From NCBI GenBank assembly GCA_010405405.1, contig MU004240.1, forward strand, positions 884,217-948,216: 64,000 nucleotides of DNA, in the 5' to 3' direction. The notes under the pieces were generated by a model. That model was not told the origin of the DNA and ran no database searches. It saw only the letters and a program-made list of their open reading frames with translations. The DNA comes from Microthyrium microscopicum (Eukaryota; Ascomycota; Dothideomycetes; Microthyriales; Microthyriaceae). The position numbers and the translations under genes were made by a program. How positions within the stretch are numbered: position 1 is the first letter of the stretch; every line of letters starts with the position of its first letter. This document shows positions 42,701-55,900 of this stretch, piece after piece.

Positions 42701-45219
42701 TGCTCAACGTCAACCTTCTTTTGGTAGTGTTTCGCGCAAATATTGGGTTGCGCACGTTCAAAGTGTCAGTAGTAGCGGCGCCTCTACCGAGATGGCACGC
42801 ACCCAGTTCTATTATTATCTCCCTGATCGCGTGGGCACATGTGGTACAACCTCTAGGTATTTTGTTGGAACATTGGGCCAATTGTCCAAAGATCCTTTGC
42901 AACTTGGGTCTTTGAGCACAAGTTACTAACATGGAGTGTCAACCTTGGAAGCTACGGAAGCGCGACATGCTTCCCTCCATAGGAAGGGTAAGCGACAAAT
43001 ATTGAAGATCGTTACATCGAGGTTGCACTAAAAGGACTACAAAACCAAAAATAGCAAATGCATGGCAGGTGCATTTAGTCTGCAACTCCGCATGCAGCGG
43101 TAGCTCCAGTGTCCACACAGCTAAAATCGCCAAGTCCCATTCCAATGATGATCAAAAAGATCCTACCATTCCTTCGAAAATACCATGTAACATTAACCAG
43201 CGCGTGCAAACACCTCTTTTGGTTAAGATTTAGAAAAGTTCCGCCTCAAGGGAGATGAAGATCCAACCGGAGCCTTTGAGATGGCTACAAAACAGAATGG
43301 TTTTAGGCGTTACTAAACCCAAGTTTTGCAGTATAACGAAAATACATGCATACCAGCATACCATTCAAAGCAACGGTAAACAAGTTGTCGGACCATGCCT
43401 TGCAGTTAGCTTCCCTGTCCTGGCAGCATTTCAAGAGTCATGAACTAACGGCACTTGTTTCTCTGAATCGGTGCTGCTACCGCTCAGTGGCAGTCCTCAA
43501 GTAGAGTATTCAATGAATGGGGTCAGACGAAAGTGGCTCAAGCGATTCTCGGAAAGCAGTTCCGGAAATTACTCCGCAGCTTGTATGGAGGCGCGAAGTA
43601 CAGTCGCGTTGAGCGTACCTGAATACTTGCAATGTTGGCATTCTCCTACCATAGAGTACGGAGTAAGCCACCACCAGCGTGCGTCTCATCAACTGATGAA
43701 ACCACGATCTAGCCTAAGTTTGCTCGAATGGATTGAAGAACATAATCCTTTTGACTGTTTGTGTTATGTCATGTCGTGGATGACACACTATGACATACCA
43801 AGGCAAATGATAAATCATCAGGGGCAAACTTTTATTGGATTGGGGGCGTAAAAGGAGCACAAAGGGCCTCTAATTCTAAACTGGCCTGACCACTAACAGC
43901 ATATTTCCCCACTGAAAGTGGACTGACATGGCGATGCACCGCACTAATTTAGCGTTGCCGAAGCCAATGTCTATTTTTATCCCTCTGGCGTTGAGCTTGA
44001 CCACACTCCACTGCTTCGTTGCCTCTACTCCTCCACTCTTAACATGACATTACTCTCCGTTTCTTGCCTTCATTCGTCTCAATTTGCTCAAAAGCCCTGG
44101 TCGCAAATCACTGAATCTATTCCTTTTCTCTGAACTGTAAGTTGGCTCCTTGGACCTTGTCTTCAATGAGCCTATGAGGGCAGGAACCGGAGCTGATTCC
44201 GACCAAATTCTTGTCAATGCCTGGCAGGACTGGTATCTGGCAAATCTTCTGAACAGTCAACTCCTTGCAGTGTTCTTCTTGTTTCTGTCCAGGTCTACCT
44301 TGATATTCTGAGGAGGGAGTGCCGTAACCATTATCTGGACTGTCTGTCACCACACCTGCATTGTTTCTGTCTGCACCCCACGAGGCATAATCTGCCATAT
44401 CTCAATCCAGCAGAAATCCTTCCAAATGCAGGGGAGATATCATTTAGTGAATGGTTGGCTTAGAATCTCGATAGCTCAGTTCTCTGCGCGCTGTATGACA
44501 CTCTTCTAGAAGCCTTCTATTCACCGTTTCTTTTTTATAGCGTGGCCTGTACCTCCCACGTCAGGTATTTGTTTTCCTACGCGCAGAAAGATAGAGGTAG
44601 ATTGTACCATAAACTTGATCGCTAACAATATGTCAGTTCTGAAGATGGTGCCTGAAGCCGACCCACTCGGGGCTAACCGAGATCTCTCCCTTTTTGATCG
44701 TATTGGCCAGCATTCTGGATCCAGAAAACAGTATAAATCTCTCCTGGCCCTGTCGTAAGGCAAGATTCGTATGATAGCTAAATTTATCAGCCATTGACAA
44801 TCTTACCATTGGCTTCCGAGTACGTGGAAAACAATTGTCAAGATATGGAGATCTTTGATCTAATCATTATCAATTCAAACCCACTTCCCTATCAAAGTCG
44901 TAGTCCAAAATTCTGTGAACCTCGCTACCTCTTCCTTTTTAGGTCCTAGGGTCGACTGGAGCAAGAGATAATTCCCTTGGAGGTCCAATCACCATGAGTT
45001 TTACGGTCTGTATCTGCATGAGTTCTAAGGTCTGTATCTGTCTCTGTCAAAGTCTTCCCCGGATTGTAGCCTCGCCAGCATAGAGCAAGGCGCTTTCTGC
45101 GACTCTGCTCTACGAGGGACATCTTTAAATGCTACAGGGGCACCCTCATTATTGAAAACAACACGATATCAATATATAGGATCACATCGCTCATTCCGAC
45201 TTGCTCTCGAATACGATGT
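39719..45219. other. Long gene-poor region
   Basis: About 5.5 kb upstream of the Zn2Cys6 gene with normal composition but no frame I can defend. The longest frames (for example 42538-42915 and 43471-43851, both strands) lack conserved motifs and spliceable partners. No tRNA, rRNA or terminal repeats were recognised. It may contain long regulatory DNA or old unrecognisable insertions. Confidence 0.45.
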
Positions 45220-46200
45220 TTAAAAAAGATGGTTAAATCTCAATTCTGTTCTTTGGAAATGTTCCAGTCAGTCGGTCTCCCCGCTTCTCGTACTGTGTCC
45301 CTGACAAAACCCATCACCAGGTCCATGGAGCGATTGAAGCATTTTGAATCGTATCTTCGTATTCGATACCTCCAACTTATCGTCAACCCGCTTTCGGCCA
45401 GCCGGTCCGCACTTCCTCCAAAACGTCAAAATTGCACAAGATCTGCTGTAAAGCTAGTCTGTAAGCAGGCCCCATCAAAAAGGGCTTTGTAGATAGCAAC
45501 TCGTACTTGTAATTCTCCAAAAACATTGCTAATATCGGCAGTTTGTGCTCAGACAGATAGCCGCGAATGTAGAGCCCAGCAAACTCATCCATGCTCATTG
45601 ATACACAACCGAATGATGCTGGGCATATGATCGCTTTCCAAAACTCGTCATCTCCCATCCCTGTTCAATTTGCTTGCGAATACTGCCGTCCAAACCAATA
45701 CTTTACTACTATGGCCGAACCCGCAACATTCAAGATCGTCCGGGCGGTAGTGAGCAATCAAGATCGTCCGGACGGTAGTTACCGGCTCAAAACGGAATCT
45801 TCCTAGGGCAATGCTCTGGGAGTTAACGTTGGCAATAAGACATATCCTGACGTTGATAACAGTGACCTGATCAAGTGTAACGACCTTTCAGATTCTCAAG
45901 AAATTCGTTATAAGTGATAGATTCCAGGGCCCCCATTTCCAAACTTATTCGTACCTGTTAGGCCCGACTTGTCATCGTCCGCCTCTATAATTTCAAAACA
46001 GTTGTGACGCTAGATAACAACTTCCCCGTCTTCTAGGTAGATCACCAGGACATCTGCTACTAGGAACCTACTCTAGCTTCATTCTGACCTGATGAATTTT
46101 TTCGATGTAGTCTCTCTCTCACCTATCCCAGACCGGGGCATGCTCCGAATCTATGACTTGCCAAATGCCCCTGTTCGCATCTGACATTGAAAACAACAAA
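45220..46200 (-). pseudogene. Decayed gene of unrecognised family
   Basis: On the minus strand several protein-like pieces lie in order but in different frames and with internal stops. Near 46160 is MSDANRGIWQVIDSEHAPVW. Near 46050-45910 VLVIYLEDGEVVI is followed by a stop, then FEIIEADDDKSG and NKFGNGGPGIYHL. Near 45730-45670 is TILNVAGSAIVVKYWFGRQY, and at 45658-45383 GDDEFWKAIICPASFGCVSM, then SEHKLPILAMFLENYKYELL. The composition is ordinary, so this is not RIP. At least two stops and two frame changes separate the pieces. A 28-bp-spaced tandem duplication at 45731-45779 falls between two of them. I do not recognise the family. Confidence 0.42.
45731..45779. repeat. Short tandem duplication inside the decayed gene
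   Basis: caagatcgtccgggcggtag and caagatcgtccggacggtag repeat with a 28-bp period and one mismatch in the shared 21 bp. A 28-bp step is not a multiple of three, so it shifts the frame if it arose in the gene. Confidence 0.7.
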
Positions 46201-47360
46201 CCAGCATCAAGCAAATAGTCGTCGATCAATATTCACCAAGAAACAATGCAAAGAAAAACCTGCGTAACCCCCAGCAAAAAAACCCCATGAATCCTTCCGA
46301 TCCTTCATCCAAGGTCTGGGTCCGCGGGCGAACCAGTAGAAGACTCGTCTGTCAGCAAAACCCTTGGAAGGTACCGATCATGGACAAAGCGGTAAAAGGT
46401 GAGCGAGCCTCGCCCTGGTACCTGCCAGCGGAGAGCACTGTTTACAGAAATCTAGCAGATCTTCCACTAGTGTTGCATCTCGGTCGCAACTTGCCGGCGG
46501 CCATGTAATTCCATGAAATCTGGCAAAAGGGCCGCTTCTAGAGGTGAGAAAGCAAACGGATCAAACGGCTCTTTCAGAAGATAAAAAGTCATGCAAACTT
46601 GAGCCCCAGCAATTGATTCCCGCCCCACACAAGGGGTAGAATACAATTTCGCATAGCTAACAAATGCAATAGTGAATGCGAGCTCTGGGACAGTAGTAAG
46701 GTATGTGCGAAATCTGAACCAACATTACTCCAATATATCGGACTCCACACCACGTAATTTAGCTTATATTCTTCTTCGCCCCAAAAATCTTTCTTTCTCG
46801 CCACGGTGGCAGGGAACGGCTGTCGGATCGTCAAAGAGCAAATGGGAAATAAATCTATCGCATTGGCCGTCCCTGAGGACGAGCGGCCAATATATCTGTC
46901 CAGGTGAGCTGGGTCGTTGAAAGTAAAGGGCGTTGACATGGGACCTAAATTAGGCATTTTTATATTTTTAACAAGAGGTAAATCGAGATTTAGGTATAAT
47001 ATGCATCTGATAAGGAGCCAGGGACGGCCTAGTTCATTATGAATCCGATGTCTTTGAACGCTATTTATGGCTTTTAATGTTGAATCTACACAAAGGCAAA
47101 TGTACAAGCCTTACAAATGATTCGTAATACATCAAGCTGGAAAGATTGAGCCGACGACGCTTCAGTTATGCATTCATTGCGCTCTCATAATATTCATCCC
47201 ATCTTGTCCCAAAAAACTTTCTCATCCCGTCGAGTTCGCTCTCACACGCTTGGGGAAGTAAACGCCAATGATGCATATCATTACAATGATCCATGGGCTC
47301 AAATATGGAATTGAGCACAGAGACGGTCTAAGTGCTGAAAACGTCACTACTGAAATATAC
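46201..47360. other. Intergenic, nothing secure
   Basis: A 172-codon frame at 46589-47107 (minus) contains MPNLGPMSTPFTFNDPAHLD but no known motif. It could be a gene fragment. Otherwise empty; the left part may belong to the promoter of the decayed gene. Confidence 0.4.
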
Positions 47361-50297
47361 CTACGCTACGTATATCCGTATAAACTTGTTTTGGTTCTCC
47401 GAGGGCATCTGGGAGATGAACTGGTCAAAAGTAGGCATGAGAGTCTTGTACTGTAGGACGATCTATATCAGGGTGAGATTTTGATGTGAAACAGAGCTTG
47501 GTCACAACTTACTGCTTTTGCCAACATTTGTTGCTTATCCGTCCAAATTGGCTTGACTGTTGTTGGCTCAGGTATTGTTGAAAGCTCAACAAATAGTTCC
47601 AGTAGACAAGATTCCATAGCCTGAGGATTGAGTGAGACCATTAGCAACAGGCCCTGTAGAGCATCGACCTTTTCTTCAGTCCACGCAATTGATCTGAGTG
47701 CTTTGAGGAAATGGGGAGCAATTTGTCCTAGATGCGGAGCAAGTTGATCTGAACACCCGAGTCCCAGTCTTCCAAGGGCGATGGCGGCATTTTCGCTGAG
47801 CGATTCAGGCACTTTGTCATTAAACAATATCATGGCCAGCTTTTCAAGCAATCCATCAACATATGGTCGCATCTCCTCCTTCTGTCGAACGCAGATCTCT
47901 CCAAGTGACCAGCAGGCGTTGTTAACCACTGAGTACTTGGTTTCTTCGCCATCATACTGCACTTGATTCATATCCAGTTGAGGTATTAACACTCCCAGCA
48001 TTTCCGGGAGATAAGGACGCAGTTGCTCAAAGACATAAACAGCTGAGTCTCCAAGCAATGCATAGCCAGATTGGCGCACGTCGTTACTGTCATCTTTCAT
48101 GCAATAAACTAGCATCTCAAACATGTTCGGTTGAGAGGAAAGAACCAAGATGGCGCTTTTGTCGCTAGGCAGTGCTTGTAGAATCGCACTGAGAAGATCT
48201 AGACTGGTGATTAAGAAGTCCTTTTCTGGAATGTCGAAGCCGGGATTTTGAGACGCTTGAAGAGCATCTTCTAGGTTCTGGTAGATGATTTTGATACATC
48301 TCCCAAAGATGGGTTCTGCGAAAGGCTCAAACCTGTCTCCAAGTGCGCTTGCGACGTAAGATAGACATTCAAGCAAAGGAAACATCTCCCTTGACTGGTC
48401 TTGGACCTTGTTCCAGCGGTTTATGAGTGCTGGCATCAATGTGTTTACTAAATCTGGCTCGGAGAGTTCTGGCCCTACGTGTTCGGCCAGTGTTTGGACG
48501 CAGTCGTACAATATAAACATGTTGCGATCCTTATACTTGGCAAAGCAGTTGACAAATTGGCGAATTATGACTGAACAATATGGTTTCAACTGGCTCGTAG
48601 CCTTCTCCTCGAGGTTAGCGAAGGCAGAAGCTGCGGATTCCTGGACCTTCTTGTTGCTATCCAGCATCCGTTGTAAGATTCCATCCATCATGGGCTCAAA
48701 GAATTGTTGGCGACCAGCATCGTCAAGCTGGGAGGCCCATCCTGAGTATCGACCAAGGGTCCAGCACGTTATTTGTCGGACGACCGGCTCTTTGTCTTGG
48801 AGTAGTGTGAGAAGGTAATGTGTCAAATCCGGAAGATGAGGCTGCACGGCATCCATACAACCATCAGCAATCGCTCCTAATGCAAGTACAGCAGCCTCTC
48901 TGTATGGCCAATCTTCATGAACGAGGTGCTGCTTGAAGTAAGGCAGCGTGACCTCAAATACTGGATCATGAAAGTATGATGCAAACACGTCCAGAGCAGC
49001 GGCAGAACATTTTCTTAGAGTCCAGCTATCCTCACCATCTTCATCGTCAAAGGGATCGTCGTCATCGTCTGAAACTTCGCCTTCGCTCATTTCTCCAGGG
49101 TCCGTTGCTCCATTTGCGCCGGATTCCTGTTCCTGGCCATTCGATGCTCCTGCGCCTTTGGTCGGCTTAGCAGTAGCAAAGGTCGGTTTGATGTCTTCTG
49201 CTCGATCATCCTCGTCGGCATTATCGTAGTCGGATTCCAATCGCAGTTGCTCTTCTTCATTGTACACCATGCTTTCTAGCAATACTGGGACAATACTCGC
49301 CAGATATGGCCGTAGATGCGGAACGATTCTCTCGTCTTCACCCAAGCATATCCAGAACTCAGCAGCATCCAAAGCCAATTCATCATCTTGAGTGTTTTTC
49401 TGCTGGGTGAGCGTGTAGTTAACAAGACCTTCGAGGTTCGGGATGATGCTCTCCGGACTTATTTCTGCTACATGAAGTAACGAGCGGCAAACTTGTTTTC
49501 GTACTTCGTTGCTTTGATCCATGGCCAGACTGAACAGTATTGAGAGCAATTGGGCTAATGAGGCCATTGCAATCGGGTGTTTTTCGGGTAAGAAGACGTT
49601 GATACATGACAAGGCGGTGGCTCGAACTTTCGGAATTGGACTCGTCGTAAGCGCTAAGAGCTTTGGGTATATGAAGCCTAGGGGTCGTTCGCCGTTGTAC
49701 TCTCTATCCAACGCCCGCTTGTTGTCTTCGCAAATCTTTAGCAGTGCCCCTATGCTTCCTTCTTGGGTCTGCTGGGAAAATGTGCCATCTTTATTGTCCA
49801 ATAGCGTGAAAAGATCGGAAAGAAGATGAGGCCAGGCCAGAATTCCACCTTGCCGAACCACTTCTGTAATGACACTGCCCGAATAGTTGCGAATTTGTGG
49901 AGAAGAGTCCTGTAGGCCTTGAATTATTACACTTCGGATATATTGCTTGCTTGCGTCTGGTATTGTTTTGTAGTCCGACTTGATGGTGTTCTTGAGAGTG
50001 ATTGCAGCTGCGCTTCGAGCTATATCATAGGAATCTCGCGGAAGTGTTATAGCGGCAGGTTGGTTCGATGCGGCCAGCAGGTAGGTAAGGTAATTTGTGA
50101 AGTCGGGCGAAGCCTTCGCATGCTTCAACATCTAGAAGTAGACCTCAATCAGTATGGCGTTCACTGATTATGAACCAGCCCGTATATGATCTTACTATTT
50201 CGGCATTTTTCTGGGCAGTCTTGTCCTGTCCGCTCAACGAATCCTTGAGATATTGCGCGAGCTGGCGCAAAGGCTCGTCGGAAGGTTGCCAGGCCAT
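47361..50297 (-). CDS. KAP104: Transportin / karyopherin beta-2 (Kap104)
   Basis: HEAT-repeat import receptor for PY-NLS cargoes such as hnRNP-type RNA-binding proteins; it shuttles through nuclear pores with Ran. Exons on the minus strand are 50297-50196, 50131-47513 and 47462-47361 (940 residues; introns 64 and 50 nt). The N terminus MAWQPSDEPLRQLAQYLKDS is typical. The acidic H8 loop, needed for Ran-driven cargo release, is clear at about 330-400: SDYDNADEDDRAEDIKPTF and later VSDDDDDPFDDEDGEDSWTL, directly followed by RKCSAAALDVFA. HEAT blocks such as YREAAVLALGAIADGC, PVVRQITCWTLGRYSGWA and NNACWSLGEICVRQ match transportin rather than other importins. The short last exon (IVLQYKTLMPTFDQFISQMP, ending in IRIYVA) is inferred from splice sites and fits the family's C terminus. 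The large exon would otherwise read through to a stop at 47468. Confidence 0.93.
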
Positions 50298-50899
50298 ATT
50301 GGATGGCTCCTAACGAGTGATCAGGCGGCAGCTAGGTGCGCGCAAAGGAAGAGAAACGCAGTTGTGGAGGTGGGCAATTGGATCTTTTAGGTATGAGATG
50401 GAAGGTAGCTTTTTGGAATGTAGTTGGCGTTCAGACGTCAGGTCTGGCGTGCACGCACTACAGCTGGGGTTGGAGGGGTATGAAGGAAGGAGCGATCAAG
50501 ATGGCAATAATCCGTGACACGTGTTTGTGAAATAAACGGAAGGAGCTTGTGGTGATGGGAAGGTGCGTTGGAAGGAAGATGAAAATTGAAGCAAAAGCAC
50601 TACAGTACCAATGAGCAGCAGTTTATAGCAGCAGAAGTTGGCAGCAAGTTTGATCAGAGTGCTGCTGAAACTTTCGCTGCCTTGCACTCTGGCCTATTAG
50701 CAAAAGCGGGTGTGAGGGGCACTGGCCTGGGAACCATAAGGGGCCATATATAATATCGGAATCAAGCCTTGCTATTCTAGACACAGACACAACCTTTTTG
50801 TGGGACTTTGATGAATTTTTTGGGGGGAATTATAGCCTCGATCAGCTTGAACCTGAGCTCTCGTACTCATCAGAGTCATGAGATTCCGGGACGCAGCGA
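50298..50899. other. Transportin promoter and edge of the RIP island
   Basis: No gene seen. Base composition is normal to about 50900, where the A+T-rich tract starts abruptly. Confidence 0.5.
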
Positions 50900-51658
50900 T
50901 TTAGGCTCGCTAAAACGCCTCTCTATAGGCTTAGCAGGTTTAGACTCTAGAACCCTTAAAGTTCCTAAACCTAAATTACTTCCTATAGAGAGCCTAAATT
51001 AGAAGAAAGTATAATACTACTAAGCTATTTAGAGAACCTAAATTATATTACTAATAATTAATTCTATTATAATTCTACTAACTTTTTATAACCTATTTTA
51101 AAATACTTAGTATATATTAATTAACTTTAGTATATATATTTATAATTAAAGATACTCTATATAATTCTAATATAGTTTATATAAACTTAAAATATAAAGA
51201 ATATAAGTATATTATTAAAGCAAACTTTAATTTTCTAATAAAGGTAGCTAACTATAGCTACCTAGTAAATAAAAGAATTTCTTTATAATTCTTCTAAATA
51301 AAGCTAAAAGATACTAAAGACTAACGAACAATAAGGTAGAATTCTACTAGAATTCTTTATTAATGCTTATAAGCATTATAAAAGATAGTAGCTAAGTAAG
51401 AGCGTAACTAGTCTTTATTACTATTTTTATTATAGCTAAAATTCTAACCTAATTCTAACTCTTCTAAAACGTTTAAGTAACTAAAATTACTTAATAAGTT
51501 ACTTAATAAGTTATCTTCTTTATTAACTATACGCTCTTTATCTAAGAAAAAAGTAGAATTATTATTATAAGCTATTATAGATATAAGTAATTATAGTAGA
51601 ATTATAGAAAAAGATATTGTAAGGATTCCTTACTAAAGTATAATAGCTTTAGTATTAA

Positions 51659-51709
51659 GCTAGATCTTAAATAAAGATCTAGCGGCGCTAGTCCTAATTA
51701 GGACTAGCG
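51659..51709. repeat. Two adjacent perfect palindromes
   Basis: 51659-51683 has 10-bp arms (GCTAGATCTT / AAGATCTAGC) round a 5-nt AAATA loop. 51686-51709 is a 24-bp uninterrupted palindrome, CGCTAGTCCTAA and its inverse. They are 2 bp apart inside the degraded island. They may be element ends or hairpins. Confidence 0.6.
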
Positions 51710-52999
51710 TCCCTAAGGATCTTCTAAGCATTACCCTCTTCTTCCTTTAGCGTAGATTCTACTCTACTTCTCTCTCTTCCTTTATACGCTAAATTATTAA
51801 ATATTATCTACCCTTTGCTTAATTACGTACCTATTAAATCTTTATATAATCTAGCGTACCTATTAAACCTAAAAATCAACTTTAAAATTATTTATACATT
51901 TATCTTTAGGGATTAGCGCTCTTAGATTTTAGGACCTATACTTAAGAGATAGCTTACGCGCGTTCTTACTTATAAACTCCTTAATATAGTTAGGTAGCAT
52001 ATCTTTACTACCTTCTAAAAAATACTAATTAATTGTCTTTAATAAGGTATTTAACGTAAACACCTAGATCTTATAATAGTCTAAGCTCTTAGAACCTCTC
52101 TACTTAGCTATATAGAACCTTTATCCTTCTACCTCTCTTTATACTACTAACCTACATTTTAATTACCCTTAATTTATTAACTTATCCATCCCTAGTAATT
52201 AAGAAATTATCTAATTGTTATTACTCGTTATTACTTCTACGTAACTACTTATTAATAAAACTATAGACCCTTTTAAAGAGTTTTCTCCCTTAGCGCCTTT
52301 AGGCCTTAACGTAACTACTTACTCTTAATTATAGTTTATATCTTCTTAACGCTAAGATGAAATAGTTCTAGGCTCTTCTTATAGCTACTATACGTTAGTT
52401 ATTAGCTACTATTAGGATTAAGATCCTAAAGGCTTATTTATAAAGAAAGTAGTAATAAATATATAAGACTCTATATAAGCTACTATTTAGACCTCTTAAT
52501 AAGAAAAGAGTAAGCGCTAGCTATTATATACTAATTCTAATAAAGATAATAATCTCTTACTCTCTAACTTATCTACTTATAGCTAAGTAAACTAGAAGCT
52601 AATCTTATTACCTATTTAGTACATATTTAGTAGTAAACTCTTATAACTAATTAAAACTATAGCGTTTACTACGCTCTTAGTAGAACTAATTACTCTAGTA
52701 ATACCTTTAGCTTTTTATAAGAACGTATAAGAAGCAAAAAAAGGAAAGATATTTAAAGGAATCTATTCTACTATATTAGTCTAGTTATAAGAAATATAGC
52801 TCTAAAATAATAGTTATAAGGAGGTCCCTTTAGCTTTCTAAAATAATTACCTAGTAGTTAATAATATAGTACGTATTATATTCTTTTAAGTCTTCTAAGG
52901 CCCTCTCTAGATATAAGTTTATAAAGATCTAAAAGTAGCTATACTAGAAGGTTTCTTAAACTTATTACTACTATTTTATCGTTAAGAACTTAATCTTAT

Positions 53000-55900
53000 T
53001 ACTAAGGTATTTAAAGATTACTATCTAATTTATAATACTTAAGAGCTAAAGTAAGAAGTTATATAGAAAGATTCTTAACTTTTATTTAATTAAATTTACG
53101 CTACCTTAGTTATAAACTAAGCTATAGTAGTATACTACTAATTTTACTATAATAAATTATAAAAGAGTAATATCTAAAATGCTAAGTTTTTAAAGGAGAT
53201 CTAAGATCTTACGAATAAGGTAAATAACCTAAAAAGCTTTATAGTTAACTATAAGGTAGAAGTAGATAAGCTCTTCTTAAAAGTTAAAGGACTTTAGATT
53301 AGTATAATTAATTATTATAAACTTATTTCTAATTATTATTAACTATAGCATAATATTTAGGTAATAGAAAACTATACTACTTTTATAAAAATAGAGTTAG
53401 TATATTATATAAAATAACTCTAAGAATATTATAAGTAGATATAACTTTAGAATACTACTATTATAAACCTTAATACTAAAAATAAATCCCTTACTTAACG
53501 TCTTTATACTATAAAGTAGTAAATATAAGATCTTCTAATCTTTATAAAACTTTATAATATACTAGCTTTTATACGCCTAAGAGATAAAGAAGATGCTAAA
53601 TTACTTAGTAATATACTATATTAACTTATAGTTACTTAACTTAACCTAGTATAAATATATTTTATATTACCTTTCTTAGAAGTAGAGTCTAATTCCTTAA
53701 ATAACATTACTCTATATATTAGTTAATCTTATTATATAGTTAAATAGTATAATAGTAAGGATAAGAGTAAATACTATTAGTAGAAAGATTAAGTATTAAA
53801 CGTTCTAGAAGAAGATACTTAGTTTTACTTAACTAATAAGAAGAAGATTTAGTTTATTCGTAATAATCTAGATAATTTAATATAGTCTCTAATATTATAT
53901 TACTTAGGCTACAATTCTATAAGCTTCTACCTTATTGTTAATAATATATAGAAGGACCTAGACGCTTATAATAAAGTAATAAATAAATATAATATTATAA
54001 AGTAGTAGTTCTACTTAGTAGACGCTAAAATAAAGACTATAAAGGACCTAACGAAATTCTTAGGCTACTTTTTAAAGAAAACTAAGAACGTAGACTTAAA
54101 GGATTATAATAAAGTTATAGAACTATGCTTACTTCTCTTAGGACAATTTATTTGCCCTCTAATAGAACGTAATATTAAAACCTACCTAGAACTCTATATA
54201 TATCTATATAATATAGAATAAGACCTAAACTTCCTAAAGCAGAATAATAATAATAATTCTAATACTAATAACTCTAATAGTAGTAGTGCTAATAATAATA
54301 ACTTAACTAATAATTTAGGGAACTAGAATAAAGGCGCCTATAATAATAATAGCTAGAATAGTAGTAAATATCTATACTACCTAAATAATGTCTTTCTAGC
54401 TTTATAAGTATAAAATAGGTGCTCTAAATATAGTAAAAAAGGTTATACCTTAGGATAAAAGGATACTCTTTATAGATAGAAGACCTACTTAATAGATAAT
54501 AAAATTTAACTAAAAGTTTTAGTAATACTTACTACTATAGTAAATGCTTTCTAGGTAAAAATACTTAGCGTATATTTATATAAGTATTTAAACTAAATAC
54601 TCTACCTTACTAACGTAAGGAGGAGCTAAACCTATAAAAAGTATATAATTAGCAAAAGAAGTAAGAATTAGGCTAGATTTAAGATAAGATTTAGGAGCTA
54701 GAAACCTAGTAAGCAAATCTAAACCTACTATTAGTAGTATGCTACGTTATTTAACTATCCTTAGTAGTAATTAATCTAGGATAGCTACTACTAAATAACG
54801 TTAACTACGTACCTTTTATAGAGCTATAATAGATAATAGTTAAAAGCATACTAATTCTAGAAGCTAATACTTTTAAGAAGTATAACGTACTAATTAATAT
54901 TAGTAGTAGCGTACTTAGAATTATCTATACTTACTTTATTAAATAATATAATATACTAAAAATATAACTTAACTAATTACGCTTAGTAGAGCTTATAAAT
55001 AGAAAGACTATTATTAAAATTAATAAAGCTATACTAGTTACTATACGTATTAGAAGTTATATTAAATAGATATACTATTTTGTAATAAAAGCAGCTACTT
55101 ATAATCTTATTCTTAGTAACCCTTAGATCTAGCTTTATAAGGTATACCTAAGAGAAGGTAAGAAAACTATTACGTTTAACTCTTATTATTACTTTTATAA
55201 TTATATTCTAATACGTTATCTTATTAAAGTTAATACTTAAGGACAATATAACTTTATTACGAAACCTCTAGAAAATAAAGAAGTAGTAGTAGTATCTATA
55301 TACGTTATAATAATACTTATAAAGCGCAAAGGTTAAATAGTAGAAGTTCTCTATTCTAAGGACTTTGCTAAGCCTAAAGATAAAAAGTTACTAGATAGCT
55401 CTTTACTAAAGAACTTTTTAATAGAGAAGAAGAAGCTATTTAACCTCTTAGGAATATTAGACCTAATCTTCTTTATAGATAATATAGCAATTAATCTATC
55501 TACTATCTTAGAATATAATTTTAAGAAGTAGCAAGAAAAGCATAAGCGTCCTTATCTTACTTATAAAGAACTTTATAAAATAATTCTAGAGGAATTTTAT
55601 TACTATCTTAAAGTCTTTAATCTATAGAAAGTAAATAAATTACTACCTTACTACCTAGGTTTTAATTATTCTATTAATCTTATACTAAACGTTACTATAC
55701 TAAAATAATATAGTACTAGTATAAACCTAAAATAAAATATTATTATTAAATAGTATCTAGAAGGTCTATTAGGAAAAGGCTTTATACGCTCTTCTAAATT
55801 ATACTTTATAGTACTAATATTATACGTATATAAACTAGGTAAAGGTATTTAAGTCTATATTAATTATTAAGGTCTTAATAAAATCTCTTATAAGAATAAG

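Noticed and set aside
44117-44398. 93-codon minus-strand frame beginning MADYASWGADRNNAGVV
   Set aside because: Starts with a true ATG and looks protein-like, but has no recognised homology, no flanking exon and no promoter signal; too weak to call.
46589-47107. 172-codon minus-strand frame
   Set aside because: Longest frame in its region, but the first residues lack ATG until MPNLGPM, no motif is visible and the second half looks random.
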